Source: Adiantum capillus-veneris (Eukaryota > Streptophyta > Polypodiopsida > Polypodiales > Pteridaceae). Taken from it: 64,000 nt of DNA. The notes under the pieces are model-generated. The model was not told the origin of the DNA. It saw only the letters and a list, made by a program, of their open reading frames with translations, and ran no database searches. Below are positions 1 through 12,049 of the stretch, piece after piece. The DNA lies in contig CM043960.1 of the NCBI GenBank assembly GCA_014529385.2, positions 125,343,043-125,407,042 on the forward strand, given 5' to 3'. Within the stretch, counting starts at the first letter, position 1, and the number at the start of each line of letters is the position of its first letter. Position numbers and translations under genes: made by a program.

Positions 1-299
1 CTAAGTGTGAACACAAGCTCCAAAAGCCAATTATTGAAAGTCACAAAAGCACACAAAAACATTAATGAAAACCTAAAGCTAGGGTCTTGCATACCCCAAT
101 TTGCCAAAGGGAAAAAACCCAAGGGAAAAAAGTGACTTTGGTTATGCACATGATGCTCTTTGATAGCATATTGATGCATACACGACAATAATGAAAAATG
201 CTTCTTCAGAAGCAAATTTTGCAATGTTTACCATCTCTCATGCATGATTCAAAAGTCGATTAATTTCTAGCTCAATGAGATATGGAATTTAAACAAGCC

Positions 300-640
300 A
301 AGAGCTGAAAATAATGCAACTTTATTAAGTGAAGTGGCTCTTCAAAGCCAAATTTATCATTTCAAAGCTTTTCAAAAGTTGGCTAACAACAACTAGCTCA
401 CATGAAATTTTCAATTTTAAGAGCAATCTATGAGCTAGAGATGACTTCAACTTGATGAAATGAAAATGAATGGCTCTCACTAGCCAAATTATGTACTTGA
501 AAGCTCAAAAAGTTTGGGTAAATACTAGCTCAAATGAAAAAAATTGCATTTTTAGACCAAGCTATGAGCTAGCATTACAACTTTAATCCAAACATTTGGA
601 ATGGCTCTAATTAGCCAAATTTTGCAATAGATTGCAATGA
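300..640. repeat. Degenerate tandem repeat, period about 130-137 bp
   Basis: Three diverged units each contain the series 'atggctct..agccaaatt', then 'actagctcaaatgaaa', then 'gctatgagctag'. The 'ggctct' phrase recurs near 334, 471 and 600. Substitutions and small indels are frequent, so this is an old array. Boundaries are approximate. Confidence 0.5.
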
Positions 641-1989
641 TGACCCCTTCTTGGATCATTTGCAAGTTCTTGTTTCCCACCAACCTTCAAAGAAACTCAA
701 ATCAATATCATTGCTCTTTAGCATAGAAACATCCAATACAAGCACTAAAGATGCAACAAGCATTACCAAGCCCAAACTTTAATGCAGGCTCTTGTGGCTA
801 TCAAACAGGATCAATTTTAATGCTTCAACGATTGTTCATTCAAGTCGAGCATTAAAATGTACAAGTAATTTTAAGTTTAAACACAAAATCCCGACCAAGC
901 AAGCACTACTCATCATCCAATGTAGCTCTCATATGAAACCCCTATGCATGCCAAAAGAGTTTTTCATATTCTGCAATGAAAATTTGTGATCAGGACAAGC
1001 ATTAATCACAACGCACACAATCAATGCCCACATCTGTGCTCTTAAACTAGAAATTGTGGCATTCATTGCAAAAAAGAGAAAGAGTTAAAAATGAATTTTC
1101 CGCTCTTTCCAAATTGCCAATGAGTTGATTAACCCCAAAGTATATGAAAGTGAGAGAGATAATTCACAAGAGATGTCTGGCCCAACTCATGATAAATTAC
1201 TCTTCAAGAGAGGAATTTCATAATATGCTAGCATGTCAACCCTCTTTGGACAATCATCACACGTTCAGATGTTAGTGCTATGAAATCCTTTTGCACATGC
1301 ACTGAAATGCATACTCACATACCAAGCACAAGTTTTAATGCACTCTCTTGTGGCCATTAACACTCATTTGTGTCATTGGCCAATATTTCTGCAGAAGTGG
1401 TCAATACAAGTATGGTGTTCAAAATAAACACTAAAAGAACTCAAGGTCAATCACAAGCATCAGAAATTTAAGGCAATCCATGGAAGAAGATGATCAATTA
1501 TCATTTTGAACAACCAATGATTATTGCTACACCGTATTTTTTGATTCTCGCCATTTTTTGAGGGAAAGGTTGGGAACAAGCCCCAAATTCTCTCCTTTTT
1601 ATATATATATATTTTCTTCCTTTTTTAAAATGGTTTTTTTTAATGCAAATACAGTCATGGCGGCAGCCCTACACAGTCGACAAAGACGAGCAGGTGGGTG
1701 CGGGTGTGTGTGTGTGGGTAGTGTGTGTGGGTTGGTGTGGTTAGGCCAACGGCAGAGACGAGCAGGCGGGTGCAGGTGTGTGTGTGGAGGAACTTGCAGA
1801 AAAATTGACAACAAGATAGAAAATGGCTGGCAGGTATTGAATGCTGTGTGATTGAAGCAAGGGAGCCTAAAATGGGGCCGAGGCAGGTGCAATACACAGC
1901 CATCATCGGCAGTTTTCAAGAGGACTGTCCAGAGCATGTGTCAACATTTTGGGTACGCAGGCGTAAGCAAGAGGACTCAGCGCAGGGCC

Positions 1990-2128
<139 letters not shown>

Positions 2129-2285
2129 GGGTGCGTCACCAAGTTAGGCATGGGTGAGTGGTTTAGCAGTTATGGCCTATTGAAGGTAGCCATGGCAGGT
2201 AGTGAGGGACGAGGCTGGAGGATCAAGGGAGTATTTGGCGTTATGCTAGTAAGTGGACCTTGAGTGTGTGTGCGCGCCAAGCTAG

Positions 2286-2607
2286 TGTTGAGATGTCAAG
2301 CTCTACACCTTGAGCTGGCATCCACTACGGGTCTTGGCCGCTTACGACATTTACTCACTGGCGCGTTAGGTGACCGACACGGAGGATCTCTGCCAGTGAT
2401 TCTACAACTGGACTACACTTATAGTGCCAGCCTAGTACGCTTCTAGCGAGTTCACACTTAGTGACCGCATGTACATATGTGCTACTTTTCAACTTTAGCA
2501 CTTAGTCATTTTGTACTCTCTTTTCTGTGAAGAAGAAGAAGAAGCTTTCCATCTCTGTGTGCTTTGTGCTTGTCTTGTGTAGCTCTCTTGCATCCCCATT
2601 CTTTACA
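2286..2607 (+). repeat. E1 5' LTR
   Basis: Starts TGTTGAGATG and ends CTTTACA, directly before the primer site. It matches 7238-7559 over its whole length with about ten substitutions and no indel. Confidence 0.95.
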
Positions 2608-2619
2608 TGGTATCAGAGC
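2608..2619 (+). other. E1 primer binding site (initiator tRNA-Met type)
   Basis: TGGTATCAGAGC begins at the base after the LTR. This 12-mer is complementary to the 3' end of plant initiator tRNA-Met and is the usual copia minus-strand primer site. Confidence 0.9.
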
Positions 2620-2859
2620 CTGGTGCAGGCAAGAGAGGCTAAGAGAGCAAGAGCATCACAATCCCTTCGTTCGCACAAGTTTCTGAACAGGTCTCCAAAG
2701 TGTAGTATACAGTGATTTACTGTACAAGTACAGTGGTTGTATGTACACTTGATTGTAAACACTCGTTGAGTGTAGGAGGCGTTACAGGTACCACGATAGC
2801 AGGTTCAGTAGATTTGCAGGTTTTTGCAGATTGCAGCTATTTTGTCTTAGTGCTTCAAG

Positions 2860-3834
2860 ATGTCTGACGATTTCAGTCAGATTGTTACCAGGAAGCTTGA
2901 GAAAAGTAACTACCTTGCATGGAAGTTCAGAATAACAAATTTCCTGAAAGGAAAAGGTTATTGGGACTATGTAGAAGGAGACAATGAAAAGGAACCAGAG
3001 ATTCCCGAGGCAAATGCTACAGCAGAACAAAGGAAAGCTTTGAGGGACTGGCAACAAGGCCAGAGAAAAGTGATGTATTGGCTTTCTATGAGCATCACAG
3101 ATGGCATGATGGGCTATCTACAGGATGCTGAAACCCCCGTCATTGCATGGAGAAACTTAGGCAGAGTGTTCGAGGTGAACACCAAGGCCAGGAAGCTTCA
3201 ACTAAAGTCGGAGCTAAATCAGGTTAAGAGGAACAACCTCTCAATCAATGATTATGCCTTGAAGATCAAGAGTATCATTGAGGCTCTTGGATCTATTAAA
3301 GTCTCAGTGGAAGACGATGACATTGTCCGTGCATGCTTGGATGGTCTAGGAGATGAGTATGTACATTTTAGGTCTTCCATGAATACAAGAGACGACATCC
3401 CCGTGTTCCAAGATTTGATTTCTATGCTTATTCTTGAGGAGAAGAACCTTGACATGTCTTCTTCTCATGGCAGAAATAATTCTGAACAGGCCTTCTATTC
3501 TAACTCCAACAGAGGTAGAGGTAGAGGTCGTGGTCGTGGTCGAGGCCCAAGGGGTTGCAGGGGCCAATTTTTGGAAGGTCAATCAAATCAAAACAATACA
3601 GGTGGCAGGGAAAACCAGTCTCAAGGAAGGGGGAGTCAAAGAGGTCGTGGTGCAGGATCAAGCAAGCAACAACATACTCCAGATAGCAGAGAATGTTGGA
3701 CTTGTGGTGAAAGAGGTCACATGTCACGTGACTATCCAAAGGGAAAAGCAAGTGGAAAGAGAGAACAGGGCAACTATGCATCTACTAGCAGAGATGCAAA
3801 TGATAGGAAAAACGAGCGCATGTTTGTTATGTAG
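2860..3834 (+). pseudogene. E1 Gag (copia type), damaged zinc knuckle
   Basis: This 324-residue frame starts MSDDFSQIV. It has the copia gag N-terminal domain (residues about 10-200, with a YLAWKFRI block), then an Arg-Gly tract (about 217-235) and a single CCHC knuckle near 279-292. Gag coats genomic RNA and builds the virus-like particle in the cytoplasm. The last cysteine of the knuckle is tyrosine (RDY instead of RDC), which should weaken zinc binding. A TAG at 3832-3834 separates it, in the same frame, from the protease frame that starts at 3841. Copia Gag-Pol is normally one frame, so this is more likely a nonsense mutation than a designed readthrough. Confidence 0.8.
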
Positions 3835-3840
3835 CATGTA

Positions 3841-4905
3841 ATGAATATAATGACTGCAGAGAATTCCACCCAAGATGATGTTTGGTATGTGGATTCAGGT
3901 GCCTCTAATCACATGACGTCTCGTGGAGAGTGGTTTAGAGATATGCGCAAACCAGATGTGTCAGGCTATGTGCAGACAGGAGATGACACAACTCACCCCA
4001 TTGCTCATGTAGGGGACATACCTCTAAATACGAAGAGTGGGAAATCAAAGTACTTAGCAGATGTACTTCATGTCCCAAACATTACGAAGAATCTTGTTTC
4101 TGTTGGACAAATGGTTGAGCAGGGTTTGCAGGTTCGCTTCAATCCAAATGGTTGTTATGTAGAAGATTTCCAGAATGGCTGTAAGCTGATCACAGAGGGC
4201 AAATGTGTGTGCAGAATGTTTACGCTGAATGTAGACATGCCTGAGGTAAAAGCTGCATTATTTGCACAGGGCACAGGTGTTGTGGCTGATGTTGAAATTT
4301 GGCACAAACGCATTGGCCATGTCAATGAGCAGAGATTGCGCAGCATGCAATCAAAACACATTGTAATTTGGCACAAACGCATTGGCCATGTCAATGAGCA
4401 GAGATTGCGCAGCATGCAATCAAAACAGATTGTAAAAGGTTTGCCCAAATTCAAGGTGGATGGTATGCATAAAGTGTGTGCAGCATGCCAGTTTGGAAAA
4501 CAGTCAAAGGGCTCATTTCCACATGAGCGCAATGTATGTAAAAAGACACTTGAGGTGGTGCACACAGATGTTTGGGGTCCAACCGATACTGCAAGTATAC
4601 ATGGTTGCAGGTATTATGTCTCTTTCATTGATGACCATACAAGGAAAGTATGGGTCTACTTCATGCGTAACAAAAGTGAAGTTTTTGGTCACTTTCAAGA
4701 CTTCAAAGTCATGATTGAGAAGGAGACAGATATGCAAATCAAGACATTGAGGTCAGATGGAGGGGGAGAGTATTTCTCCAATGATTTTTCAGATTTTCTG
4801 CGAATGCATGGTATACGCAGGCAGTTTACATGCAGATATACTCCACAACAGAATGGGGTCGCAGAAAGGAAAACAGGCACATTGCAGAGGTTGCACGTGC
4901 ATTGA
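3841..4905 (+). pseudogene. E1 protease plus N-terminal integrase, frameshifted
   Basis: The protease carries the VDSGASNHM active-site motif about 18-26 residues in. It is followed by the GAG-pre-integrase HHCC region (WHKRIGHVNEQRL, then CAACQFGK), which is duplicated by a 69-bp direct repeat. The integrase core shows HTDVWGP and LRSDGGGEY, the first two catalytic aspartates, and PQQNGVAE for the glutamate. A one-base deletion in the A-run near 4868-4875 throws the frame, and the frame ends at 4905. The sequence continues in another frame from 4830. Confidence 0.85.
4296..4433 (+). repeat. 69-bp in-frame tandem duplication in E1 integrase zinc domain
   Basis: Copies at 4296-4364 and 4365-4433 differ by one base (cacatt versus cagatt). 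Each encodes 23 residues that include both histidines of the HHCC zinc-binding domain. Confidence 0.95.
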
Positions 4906-5240
4906 TGAATGAGAAGAACATGCCTCATCATTTCTGGACTGAAGCCGTAAATACAGTTGTGTACATTATGAACAGGACACCTACAGCTGCGGTGCATGAT
5001 GTAACACCTGAGGAAAAGTTTACAGGTACAAAGCCTGATTTGGCACACTTGAAAGTGTTTGGCTGCATAGCTTACGTGCATGTACCAGATGAGTTGCGTA
5101 GGAAATTGGATCCTAAAGCAGAGAAATGTATTCTTGTGGGATATTCCCTTGAACAAAAGGGGTACAGGTGCTACAATCCTACTACACGAGAATTACGAGT
5201 GAGCAGCGATGTAGTCTTTGATGAGATGAGTAGCTGGTAA
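4876..5240 (+). pseudogene. E1 C-terminal integrase fragment
   Basis: After the frameshift the copia integrase continues with RHIAEVARALMNEKNMPHHF, then NRTPTAAV, a CIAYVHVPDELRRKLDPKA block and a VGYS block, all typical of the C-terminal half of copia integrase. The open frame extends back to 4830, but that part is out of phase with the protein. It stops at TAA 5238-5240, and a further in-frame TAG lies at 5313-5315. Confidence 0.8.
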
Positions 5241-5318
5241 AGTAATGCACATGGCACTATTGGGGCTGATGTAAAATATGATGTGGTTGTACAAAATGTG
5301 AGGCCACAGACATAGGTT

Positions 5319-6656
5319 TTGAGTGGACCACAAGAGTCCTCTTCTCGTGGCTCTGTTGAGAAACCATGGAATGGTAGACTACGTACGCAGGTTACTCCAC
5401 CAACAGGTACAAGGAATGTATCACGAAAAAAAAAGGAAAAGGTTGATGAACCTCCCTTTATGGATGATGCATCATCAGGTTTTTCACATGTAGACATGGA
5501 TTCAAATGGTTTTGAACAAAGTCTTGATGAGGAATTTGGAATTCCGGCTGTCAGGACACCTGGTGTAAGGAAAGTACAAGAAGATGCTAGAGTGCAAAGG
5601 AGTGACCCAGGACCGCGCAGATCTAATAGAGTCAGAAATCCAGTTCAGAAATTGACTTATGATGGGTATCTAGCGCATCACCAAGCCTACATGGCTAAGG
5701 TGATACAAGATGTGGAGCCCACATGTTTTGAGGATGCAGTTGGAAATGTGCATTGGGATGATGCAATGAATGAAGAGATGGCTGCATTGGAAGCAAACGA
5801 CACATGGGAGTTGGTGCCATTGCCAAGTGGCAAGAAAGCTATTGGCTGTAAATGGGTGTATAAAACCAAGCATAAGGCTGATGGTAACATTGAGCGTCAC
5901 AAGGCAAGGCTGATTGCAAAGGGTTATGCACAGACGTATGGCATAGACTATAAGGAGACCTTTGCTCCAGTGGCAAAGATGACGACTCTGAGAGCTGTCA
6001 TAGCAGTGGCTGCATCTAGAGGATGGATTATGCATCAAATGGATGTAAAGAATGCCTTCTTGAATGGTGAGTTGCGAGAGGAAGTGTATATGGATCATCC
6101 ACCTGGTTATGTCGATCCAGGTTACCCAGATTATGTATGCAGACTTCTCAAAGCTTTGTATGGTTTGAAGCAGGGCTCTAGAGCATGGTATGACAGGATT
6201 GCCAAGTATCTTGTCAGTATTGGTTTTAGGAGAGCTCATGATGATCATTCACTCTATGTACGTGAGAGTGATGTGGGGATTGTGGTCATTACCATATATG
6301 TAGATGACCTTATTATTGTTGGTGACAATGCTATGGAGATTGACCATGTGAAGGGTCTTCTCAAACAGGAGTTTGAAATGAAAGATTTAGGCAAGTTGCG
6401 CTACTTTCTTGGCATTGAGGTGATTAGGACTCTAGAGGGTGTATGGCTATCACAGAGACAGTATGCTTTGGACATGCTGTCAAAGTATGGTATGGCTGAT
6501 TGTAAGCCAATTTCTATTCCCTTGGATGTGAATGCAAAGCTGAGTGCAGAGAAGGGTGATGTTGTTGAGGATGTCAACATGTATAGGAAGATTGTGGGTA
6601 GTCTAATCTACTTGACTATCACGAGGCTAGACTTGAGCTACACAGTAGGCTTGTAG
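5319..6656 (+). pseudogene. E1 reverse transcriptase (copia), truncated by stop
   Basis: Copia RT would copy the element RNA into cDNA inside the particle. Visible blocks, in order: WELVPLPSGKKAIGCKWVYK (about residues 163-182), RHKARLIAKGYAQ, ETFAPVAKMTTLRA, MDVKNAFLNGELREEVYM, ALYGLKQGSRAWY, then the catalytic YVDD about residue 327. The connection region follows (DLGKLRYFLGIEV, QRQYALDML). TAG at 6654-6656 cuts it before RNase H. It is in the same frame as the preceding fragment, separated only by the stops at 5238 and 5313. Confidence 0.9.
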
Positions 6657-7203
6657 AGTCAGTTCATGCAGCTTCCGAGGAAGCCACATTTGGATGGAGT
6701 ACGACGCACACTTAGGTATGTGCAAGGTACTCTTGACTACGCATTGTTCTATGCAGCAGATGCACCATTAGCATTGTATGGGTAAATAGATGCAGATTGG
6801 GCAGGTAGCATTGTTGATAGGAGATCTACGAGTGGCTTCATGTTCTCTTTTGGGAGTGCTGCTGTTACTTGGAGCAGAAAAAAGCAGCCTATGGTTGCTT
6901 TATCGAGCAAAGAGGCCGAGTACAGAGGTGCAGCAGTTGCGGCGTGCGAGGTAGCTTGGCTACGCACATTACTTGAGGACTTGGGAGTGCAGGTGGACCA
7001 GCATATTTTCAGCAGCATGCAGTTGGCTAGGAACCCAGTGTTCCATGCCAGGACCAAACACATAGAGGGCCATTACCACTACGTTTGAGAGCGAGTGTTG
7101 GCGGGCGACATTGACTTGGTCTACGTCAGCACAGAGGAGCAGATAGCGGATATCTTTACCAAGGCCCTCGGAGCTGAGAAGCTTCGACGTTTTCGGACTA
7201 TGC
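6657..7203 (+). pseudogene. E1 RNase H remnant
   Basis: In the RT frame, the sequence shows DADWAGS, STSGFMFSFG, KKQPMVALSSKEAEY, RNPVFHARTKHIE and the terminal IADIFTKAL, all copia RNase H landmarks. TAA at 6783-6785 and TGA at 7086-7088 break the frame. The segment that normally carries the TDSQ catalytic aspartate, just before RNPVF, is missing, so the domain would be dead even without the stops. Confidence 0.85.
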
Positions 7204-7228
7204 TTGGACTCTGCGACATGCAGAGCTC

Positions 7229-7237
7229 GAGGGGGAG
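7229..7237 (+). other. E1 polypurine tract
   Basis: GAGGGGGAG lies directly 5' of the 3' LTR, where plus-strand DNA synthesis is primed. Confidence 0.85.
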
Positions 7238-7559
7238 TGCTGAGATGTCGAGCTCTACACCTTGAGCTGGCATCCACTACGGGTCTTGGCCGCTTACGAC
7301 ATTTACTCACTGGCGCGTTAGGTGACCGACACGGAGGATCTCTGCCAGTGATTCTACAGCTGGACTACACTTATAGTGCCAGCCTAGTACGCTTCTAGCG
7401 AGTTGACACTTAGTGACCGCATGTACATATGTACTACTTTTCAGCTTTAGCACTTAGTCATTTTGTACTCTCTTTTCTGTGAAGAGGAAGAAGAAGCTTT
7501 CCATCCTTGTGTGCTTTGTGCTTGTCTTGTGTAGCTCTCTTGCATCCTCATTCTTTACA
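7238..7559 (+). repeat. E1 3' LTR
   Basis: Starts TGCTGAGATG and ends CTTTACA, followed by the gctag target duplication at 7560-7564. Same length as the 5' copy. Confidence 0.95.
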
Positions 7560-7564
7560 GCTAG

Positions 7565-9110
7565 TGCTATAAAATGCTAGGCCTCTGCGAGAAGTCAAGG
7601 GTAATGTTGATGATGGGCCGACAGTCAAAAGTGAACCAAGGCTCAAGCTACTGAATGGCACAGAAAGTGAGTTAGCAACGCAAACTCAGCAGATTGGGTG
7701 TTGCCTCGAAAAAACTGTCAACGCTGACAGTGCAGGGAATGAGCTCGCATGTGATCGAGAATGGATAGGGCCCAAGGGGTGTGTGAGTGTGGACGGGGTG
7801 CACCAAAGTCGGAAGAGCCTTGTGGGTGGGTGTGGGTAGCGCCAAAGTTGCCAGGCTGGCCTTAGTTTTGTCTTGTAGTACAAAAAAGGTGTGTATGGTG
7901 TGTGTGTTCTGTGCCAACGCTAAAGAAAACTTTTGTTTGCTTTTTTTTTTTTTTTAATGAATCTTGGAATATTTCTTGCTTAGAGAGTGTTCCCGTGATG
8001 ACCTAAGGGCGATGATGCGTGCTTGAGCTTGAGAATAGCCATTGTGGCAAACTTCTTGGGGCTCTTTAGAATCGAGGGAGAGATGAGAGGTCATGTATGG
8101 GAGGGACACTCTTGTTTCAAAGTTCACGGACTAAACTACATGATAGAAAATGAGGATGTCTCAAGTCGAAATATATCAAAAATCCATTTCAATGCACACT
8201 TTCAAAAAAATTCCATGCACAATTGTTAATCTCAAATCCGTCAATTGAAAATTTCTTAGGCACAAAATGAGCAATCCAATCTTTATTGGCTATTTTCAAC
8301 CCAATTATCAATCATCGCAACTCAGTGGCCCATATTTGATATCCTCAATTATGCATACCAAATTGGCACAAAACATTGGCCAATTCAAACACGATTTTTA
8401 ATCATTGCAAAATTAATCGCTCATATCTCAAAACCCTAATCACCCAAATCAAATCGGATTTGTCACTTGGTTTGTACGGCTACACAATTGATTACGGCAT
8501 TTGCACATGCACAAATCATTGAATTTTTGAATATTTTCAATCCAATTGCACACCGATCATAATGGTAATCACATAAATCATCTTCAATTGAGTACCAATT
8601 GAATCATCCAAAGTCAATCAATCTCATATACACCGATCTTTTAGGCCAAATTAATCATCATAATTGGTAAAAAATACCAATTAATCATTCACAATTTAGG
8701 CATAATTGGCCATTAATTAGGCACACACACCTAAATTTAGCCGTCGATTTGTGCAAAAATTTCATTAAACACTCATTGCATTTCATCAATTGCACACTTG
8801 ATCACACATACATGAGTATATACATGCTAAATTAACTCAATTTTAATAAAAAATTGATCAAATTTTAACTCAATTTAGCATTGCACACACACAAAAATTA
8901 GGTGCACAAATCCAATTTTTTGCTCAATTAGCAACGAAATTAGGCCAATTCCTAACGTTTGCACACACATTTCTTGCAAAATCATCAATCTACAAGCATT
9001 TAGGTGTCCAATTTGACCATAATTCTTCTCATCAAAGTTATTTAAAATGGGCACACACATTCAAATCTTGCCCTAATTTTGGCAATTAGACCTACTCCAT
9101 GACCGGAATA
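7565..9110. other. AT-rich spacer with degenerate repeats, no gene seen
   Basis: No coding region is supported. Phrases such as 'ttaggcacacacacctaa' and 'caagcatttaggtgtccaatt' recur in diverged form here and at 55660-55770, on the other side of E5. That fits 9115 and 55608 having been neighbours before E5 inserted. The tract is probably leader or internal DNA of an older element. Confidence 0.5.
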
Positions 9111-9115
9111 GCCTC

Positions 9116-9754
9116 TGTTTGTGGGTCGCCGCGACGGTCGTCCATAGCATAGCTCTCAAGCATCAACATAAAATTATTGATACAGGGGAAGCGACTCGGA
9201 TGAGGCATGGAAACTCACTAGGGTGTCAATCCTAATGAAGTGAACTCGAAGAGATGCAACTACTAACTCTACAAGAAAATCAATCACACTAAAGCCAAGT
9301 AATCTTCCTATGTCCTTCTACGCAGCTCTAAACAGTCATCACGCCCGTTCACCATGCAAATCATATCGGAATCGCACGAAACTTGAAGGGAAGCTACAAG
9401 GGACTATCAGGAACATATCCTATCACTGTCACAGCATTCTGGGAAGGTACAACGATCGCAATCAATCGTCCCACAATATGCAAAAACAATAAACGGATGA
9501 TCCTAAAGGGTCGTTTTTAGGTCCCTAAAGCCTCTCCTAGGGTCAAAACAACATAAAATACGCATATAAACACTCAAAACAGCGATTTAAGGCCTAAACG
9601 GATGTGTTTGAAACCTTCACCGACTCTTGAATGCTTACACTTGAATGAAAGAGCAGAGTAAGAGGAACACAATGCAAGAAACAAAATTGAATTTGGATTA
9701 CCGTAGCCACAGAAGCGATGATTACAAGTTTGAGCAAAGAGGCAGCTCTCTGTG
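9116..9754 (-). repeat. E5 3' LTR, left part (interrupted by E4)
   Basis: Matches 54680 to about 55319. The match stops exactly at the ctgtg duplication made by E4 (9750-9754) and resumes at 23850. It reads TGTTTGTGGG at its left end on the plus strand. Confidence 0.95.
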
Positions 9755-10333
9755 TGTGCGCTCCTTGCCGCACTGTCGAAGCAAGGGACTTGCCAATACA
9801 CCGTGTGCGAGCCACAAACGGCTCCAAGAACACAACAAGCCTAAACTAGCAAGCTCAAGGAAACAAAGGGTGTGTCACTCACCGCTCTACGCTCGCCTTC
9901 GTGGTGGATTCCTCGCCGCGATGAAGAAGAAGCTGCAGTCGTGCCACGCTCAACCGCTTCGCCGCCGTCGTGCCTTCGTAATGCTCGATCGCACACACAC
10001 TCTCCCTCTCTCTCTCTCTCTCTCGCACACACACACACAAGGAGGTGAAGAAGAAGAAGATGGAGATGGAGCAAGAGCACTCTTCAATTGCACAAATGAG
10101 AGAATGAGTAAAAATTAGGTTTAGTTGGCTTTTATAGGAGCTCACCCCATTCACACTTGGACGCCCATGCTTAACCAACTAATCCCTTGAATGTCCAAGT
10201 TAAAGTGCGCCACTCATCAACGATCACTCTACCTTTCCCTATTGGTCCGACAAGCCCGGTACCTGACTCTACCAAATACATAATACACGTCCGTCGTAGG
10301 TGATGGGGTGTCCATGTGCCGTGAGGGTTAACA
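9755..10333 (-). repeat. E4 3' LTR
   Basis: A 579-bp direct copy of 23272-23844. It includes a CT/CA simple-repeat patch near 10002-10039 that is longer than in the other copy. Open frames across it are chance translations of LTR DNA. Confidence 0.95.
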
Positions 10334-10346
10334 TGCCCCCCTTCCT
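10334..10346 (-). other. E4 polypurine tract
   Basis: On the minus strand AGGAAGGGGGGCA lies just before the LTR start TGTTAACC. The same AGGAAGGGGGG core serves E5 at 24149-24161, so the two elements share 3'-end machinery. Confidence 0.85.
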
Positions 10347-11942
10347 GATGTAGATTCCGTCCTCGGAAGCTATTGAGTTGAAGCTGGTTCGTCGAGGTGG
10401 AAGAGCATTTGAGATGAATGTCCTTAGCCTTCTTCAGTCACTGCAAAATCAAACAACATTGGCACAGTAATGGCATTCTCTTAAAAAGCATATGCAGTTT
10501 TAGGTAGACACATTGATTGGTAAAAGAATTTCAAACAATTTGTTAGAAATGAACATTAAATTTCAATGTAATCAAATGCATAAACAGATGTAAAGGTAAA
10601 AAATTAAACAAGTCTGGGGTCGCTAATTTGACGGTCGAAAAGCACTAGAGATCGAATATTAATACCATGGGTAAGCTTCTTAATTTTCAGTGGTCAATTA
10701 AGTTGTTTAATTGCGAGAGCCAAGTATTGATGTTCGAGGGCTGACTAGAGGCTATATCTAGAAAACCTTGTAGTTAAGCTACCATAAAAGGAATTTCTCA
10801 TGAAATCATCGCCTGACTGATTACTTTTTCTTTGACCCCTCAAAGTCTTTTCACACTGATTCAATTTTGATGTGTGTGCTTATTTTGTATGCCTTGGGTT
10901 TTTTGCTTTTCAAGGAAAAGCGCCCACACTGGGAACCTCTAGGGCTCTAGTACCATCGGCGATACATGTGAGTGAAGTACCAAATTAAGCTGAGATTTCT
11001 CTTCCAGCTTAAAATTTTACCTTGTGGCACTTTGATTTTTTGCTTGTTCATTTTCAGCATTTAAATTTTGTAACTTTGGGAGGTCATATAACACTGTTAC
11101 ATTCCTCGGGCTCATCACATTAGTAAACTCCCTTTATAATACTTAAGCTAAAGGTCAATAGGGTCAAGCCCACTAGAAAGCCCTAGTACATTTCATACAA
11201 TGCTGCCTAAATCGGATTAAGAACCTAAGTAACCATTGCTTATTAGGAAGGCATTCCCCATGGTATTAAGAGAAGATTTCTAATACCTAGCTTGGTCAAA
11301 CTAGCTTAGTCGGACTGCTTGATTTTTACACCTAAACAAGTGATTATGACAAAACATTACATTGAATTAAATGTTTGATACTAAGCCAATGCGTTGAATA
11401 TTATGCTACCAATCACAATCAAAGCAGACAATCATAGATGCAAAAAAGATAAGGGCAATGCTAATGGATAAGAAACACCTGTTTGTGTTGATGGTCGCGC
11501 TTGATTTGAAGGTTCCATGAAGGTCCAAATCCTATCAATAGCAACACGCTCCTGTACACACTATGAAACACAAACAATACCTCTAGGAGGAACATCAGTG
11601 GGAAAAGAGAACTTTGCTAATCTCTCAACCCTAAACAGAAACACTCCTATCGTACTAATCTTACTTACCCTCCATCACTCAAGTGATGAGGATCAAAGGT
11701 GTTTCATGGCATAGGTTCTGTTTCACTGTACCAGATGTGACATGTGTAGGTCTGAGTCAATGTTTTGACTTTAATGTGCATACTCGTTTGCTAATTTCTC
11801 TTGCTCTTTTTTTTTTTTTTGTGAGTATAAAGCTTTATATGTACATTCCCTAAGATTGGAATTGAGAGGTCAGGGAAAAAGGTTGAGAGGGAAACAAATG
11901 AATGATGACTGTCAGCAAACACTCCCCCCTTCCTTGGGTAGA
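10347..11942 (-). other. E4 3' untranslated region
   Basis: About 1.6 kb between the end of the Gag-protease frame and the PPT. No RT, RNase H or integrase motif is visible in any frame. A second PPT-like block (AGGAAGGGGGGAGT on the minus strand, 11921-11935) lies just after the stop codon. A T-run occurs at 11808-11820. Confidence 0.6.
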
Positions 11943-12044
11943 TCATACCGTTTGAAATGAGCTTGTCACCCTTTGAAACCAATTGTTCCAGTTGGTAATA
12001 GGTGAGGATTTTTGCCAGTAGTTTTCTATTACCCTAGGTGCCTT
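11943..12044 (-). pseudogene. C-terminal end of the E4 Gag-protease frame, split off by E2
   Basis: If E2 and one gtcaa duplication are ignored, the minus-strand frame ending at 17232 continues in phase at 12049 for about 35 codons (Trp-rich, including NWNNWFQRV) and stops at TGA 11943-11945. This shows the frame was still open, or nearly so, when E2 inserted. The codons have no recognisable domain. Confidence 0.7.
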
Positions 12045-12049
12045 GTCAA

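Larger units (their letters stand above)
2286..7559 (+). mobile_element. E1: decayed Ty1/copia LTR retrotransposon
   Basis: This is a complete but inactive copia element. The two 322-bp LTRs (2286-2607, 7238-7559) begin TG and end CA and are flanked by the 5-bp duplication gctag (2281-2285, 7560-7564). Next to the 5' LTR is a TGGTATCAGAGC primer site, and the 3' LTR follows a GAGGGGGAG purine tract. Domain order is Gag, protease, integrase, RT, RNase H, as in Ty1/copia. The frame is broken by stops at 3832, 5238, 5313, 6654, 6783 and 7086 and by a one-base deletion near 4870. The LTRs differ at about ten sites by eye (about 3%), so the insertion is older than E2 and E3. Confidence 0.95.

Noticed and set aside
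3832-3834. Programmed readthrough between Gag and Pol in E1
   Set aside because: Copia elements normally use one frame, the related E2 and E3 have no such stop, and E1 carries several other stops, so a nonsense mutation is simpler.
2264-7398. 60-64-codon frames at 2264-2446 and 7204-7398
   Set aside because: Same sequence in both E1 LTRs; chance frames.
9645-10178. Open frames up to 157 codons, repeated at 23126-23689
   Set aside because: They lie in the E4 LTRs and depend on CT/CA simple repeats; LTR DNA is not expected to code.
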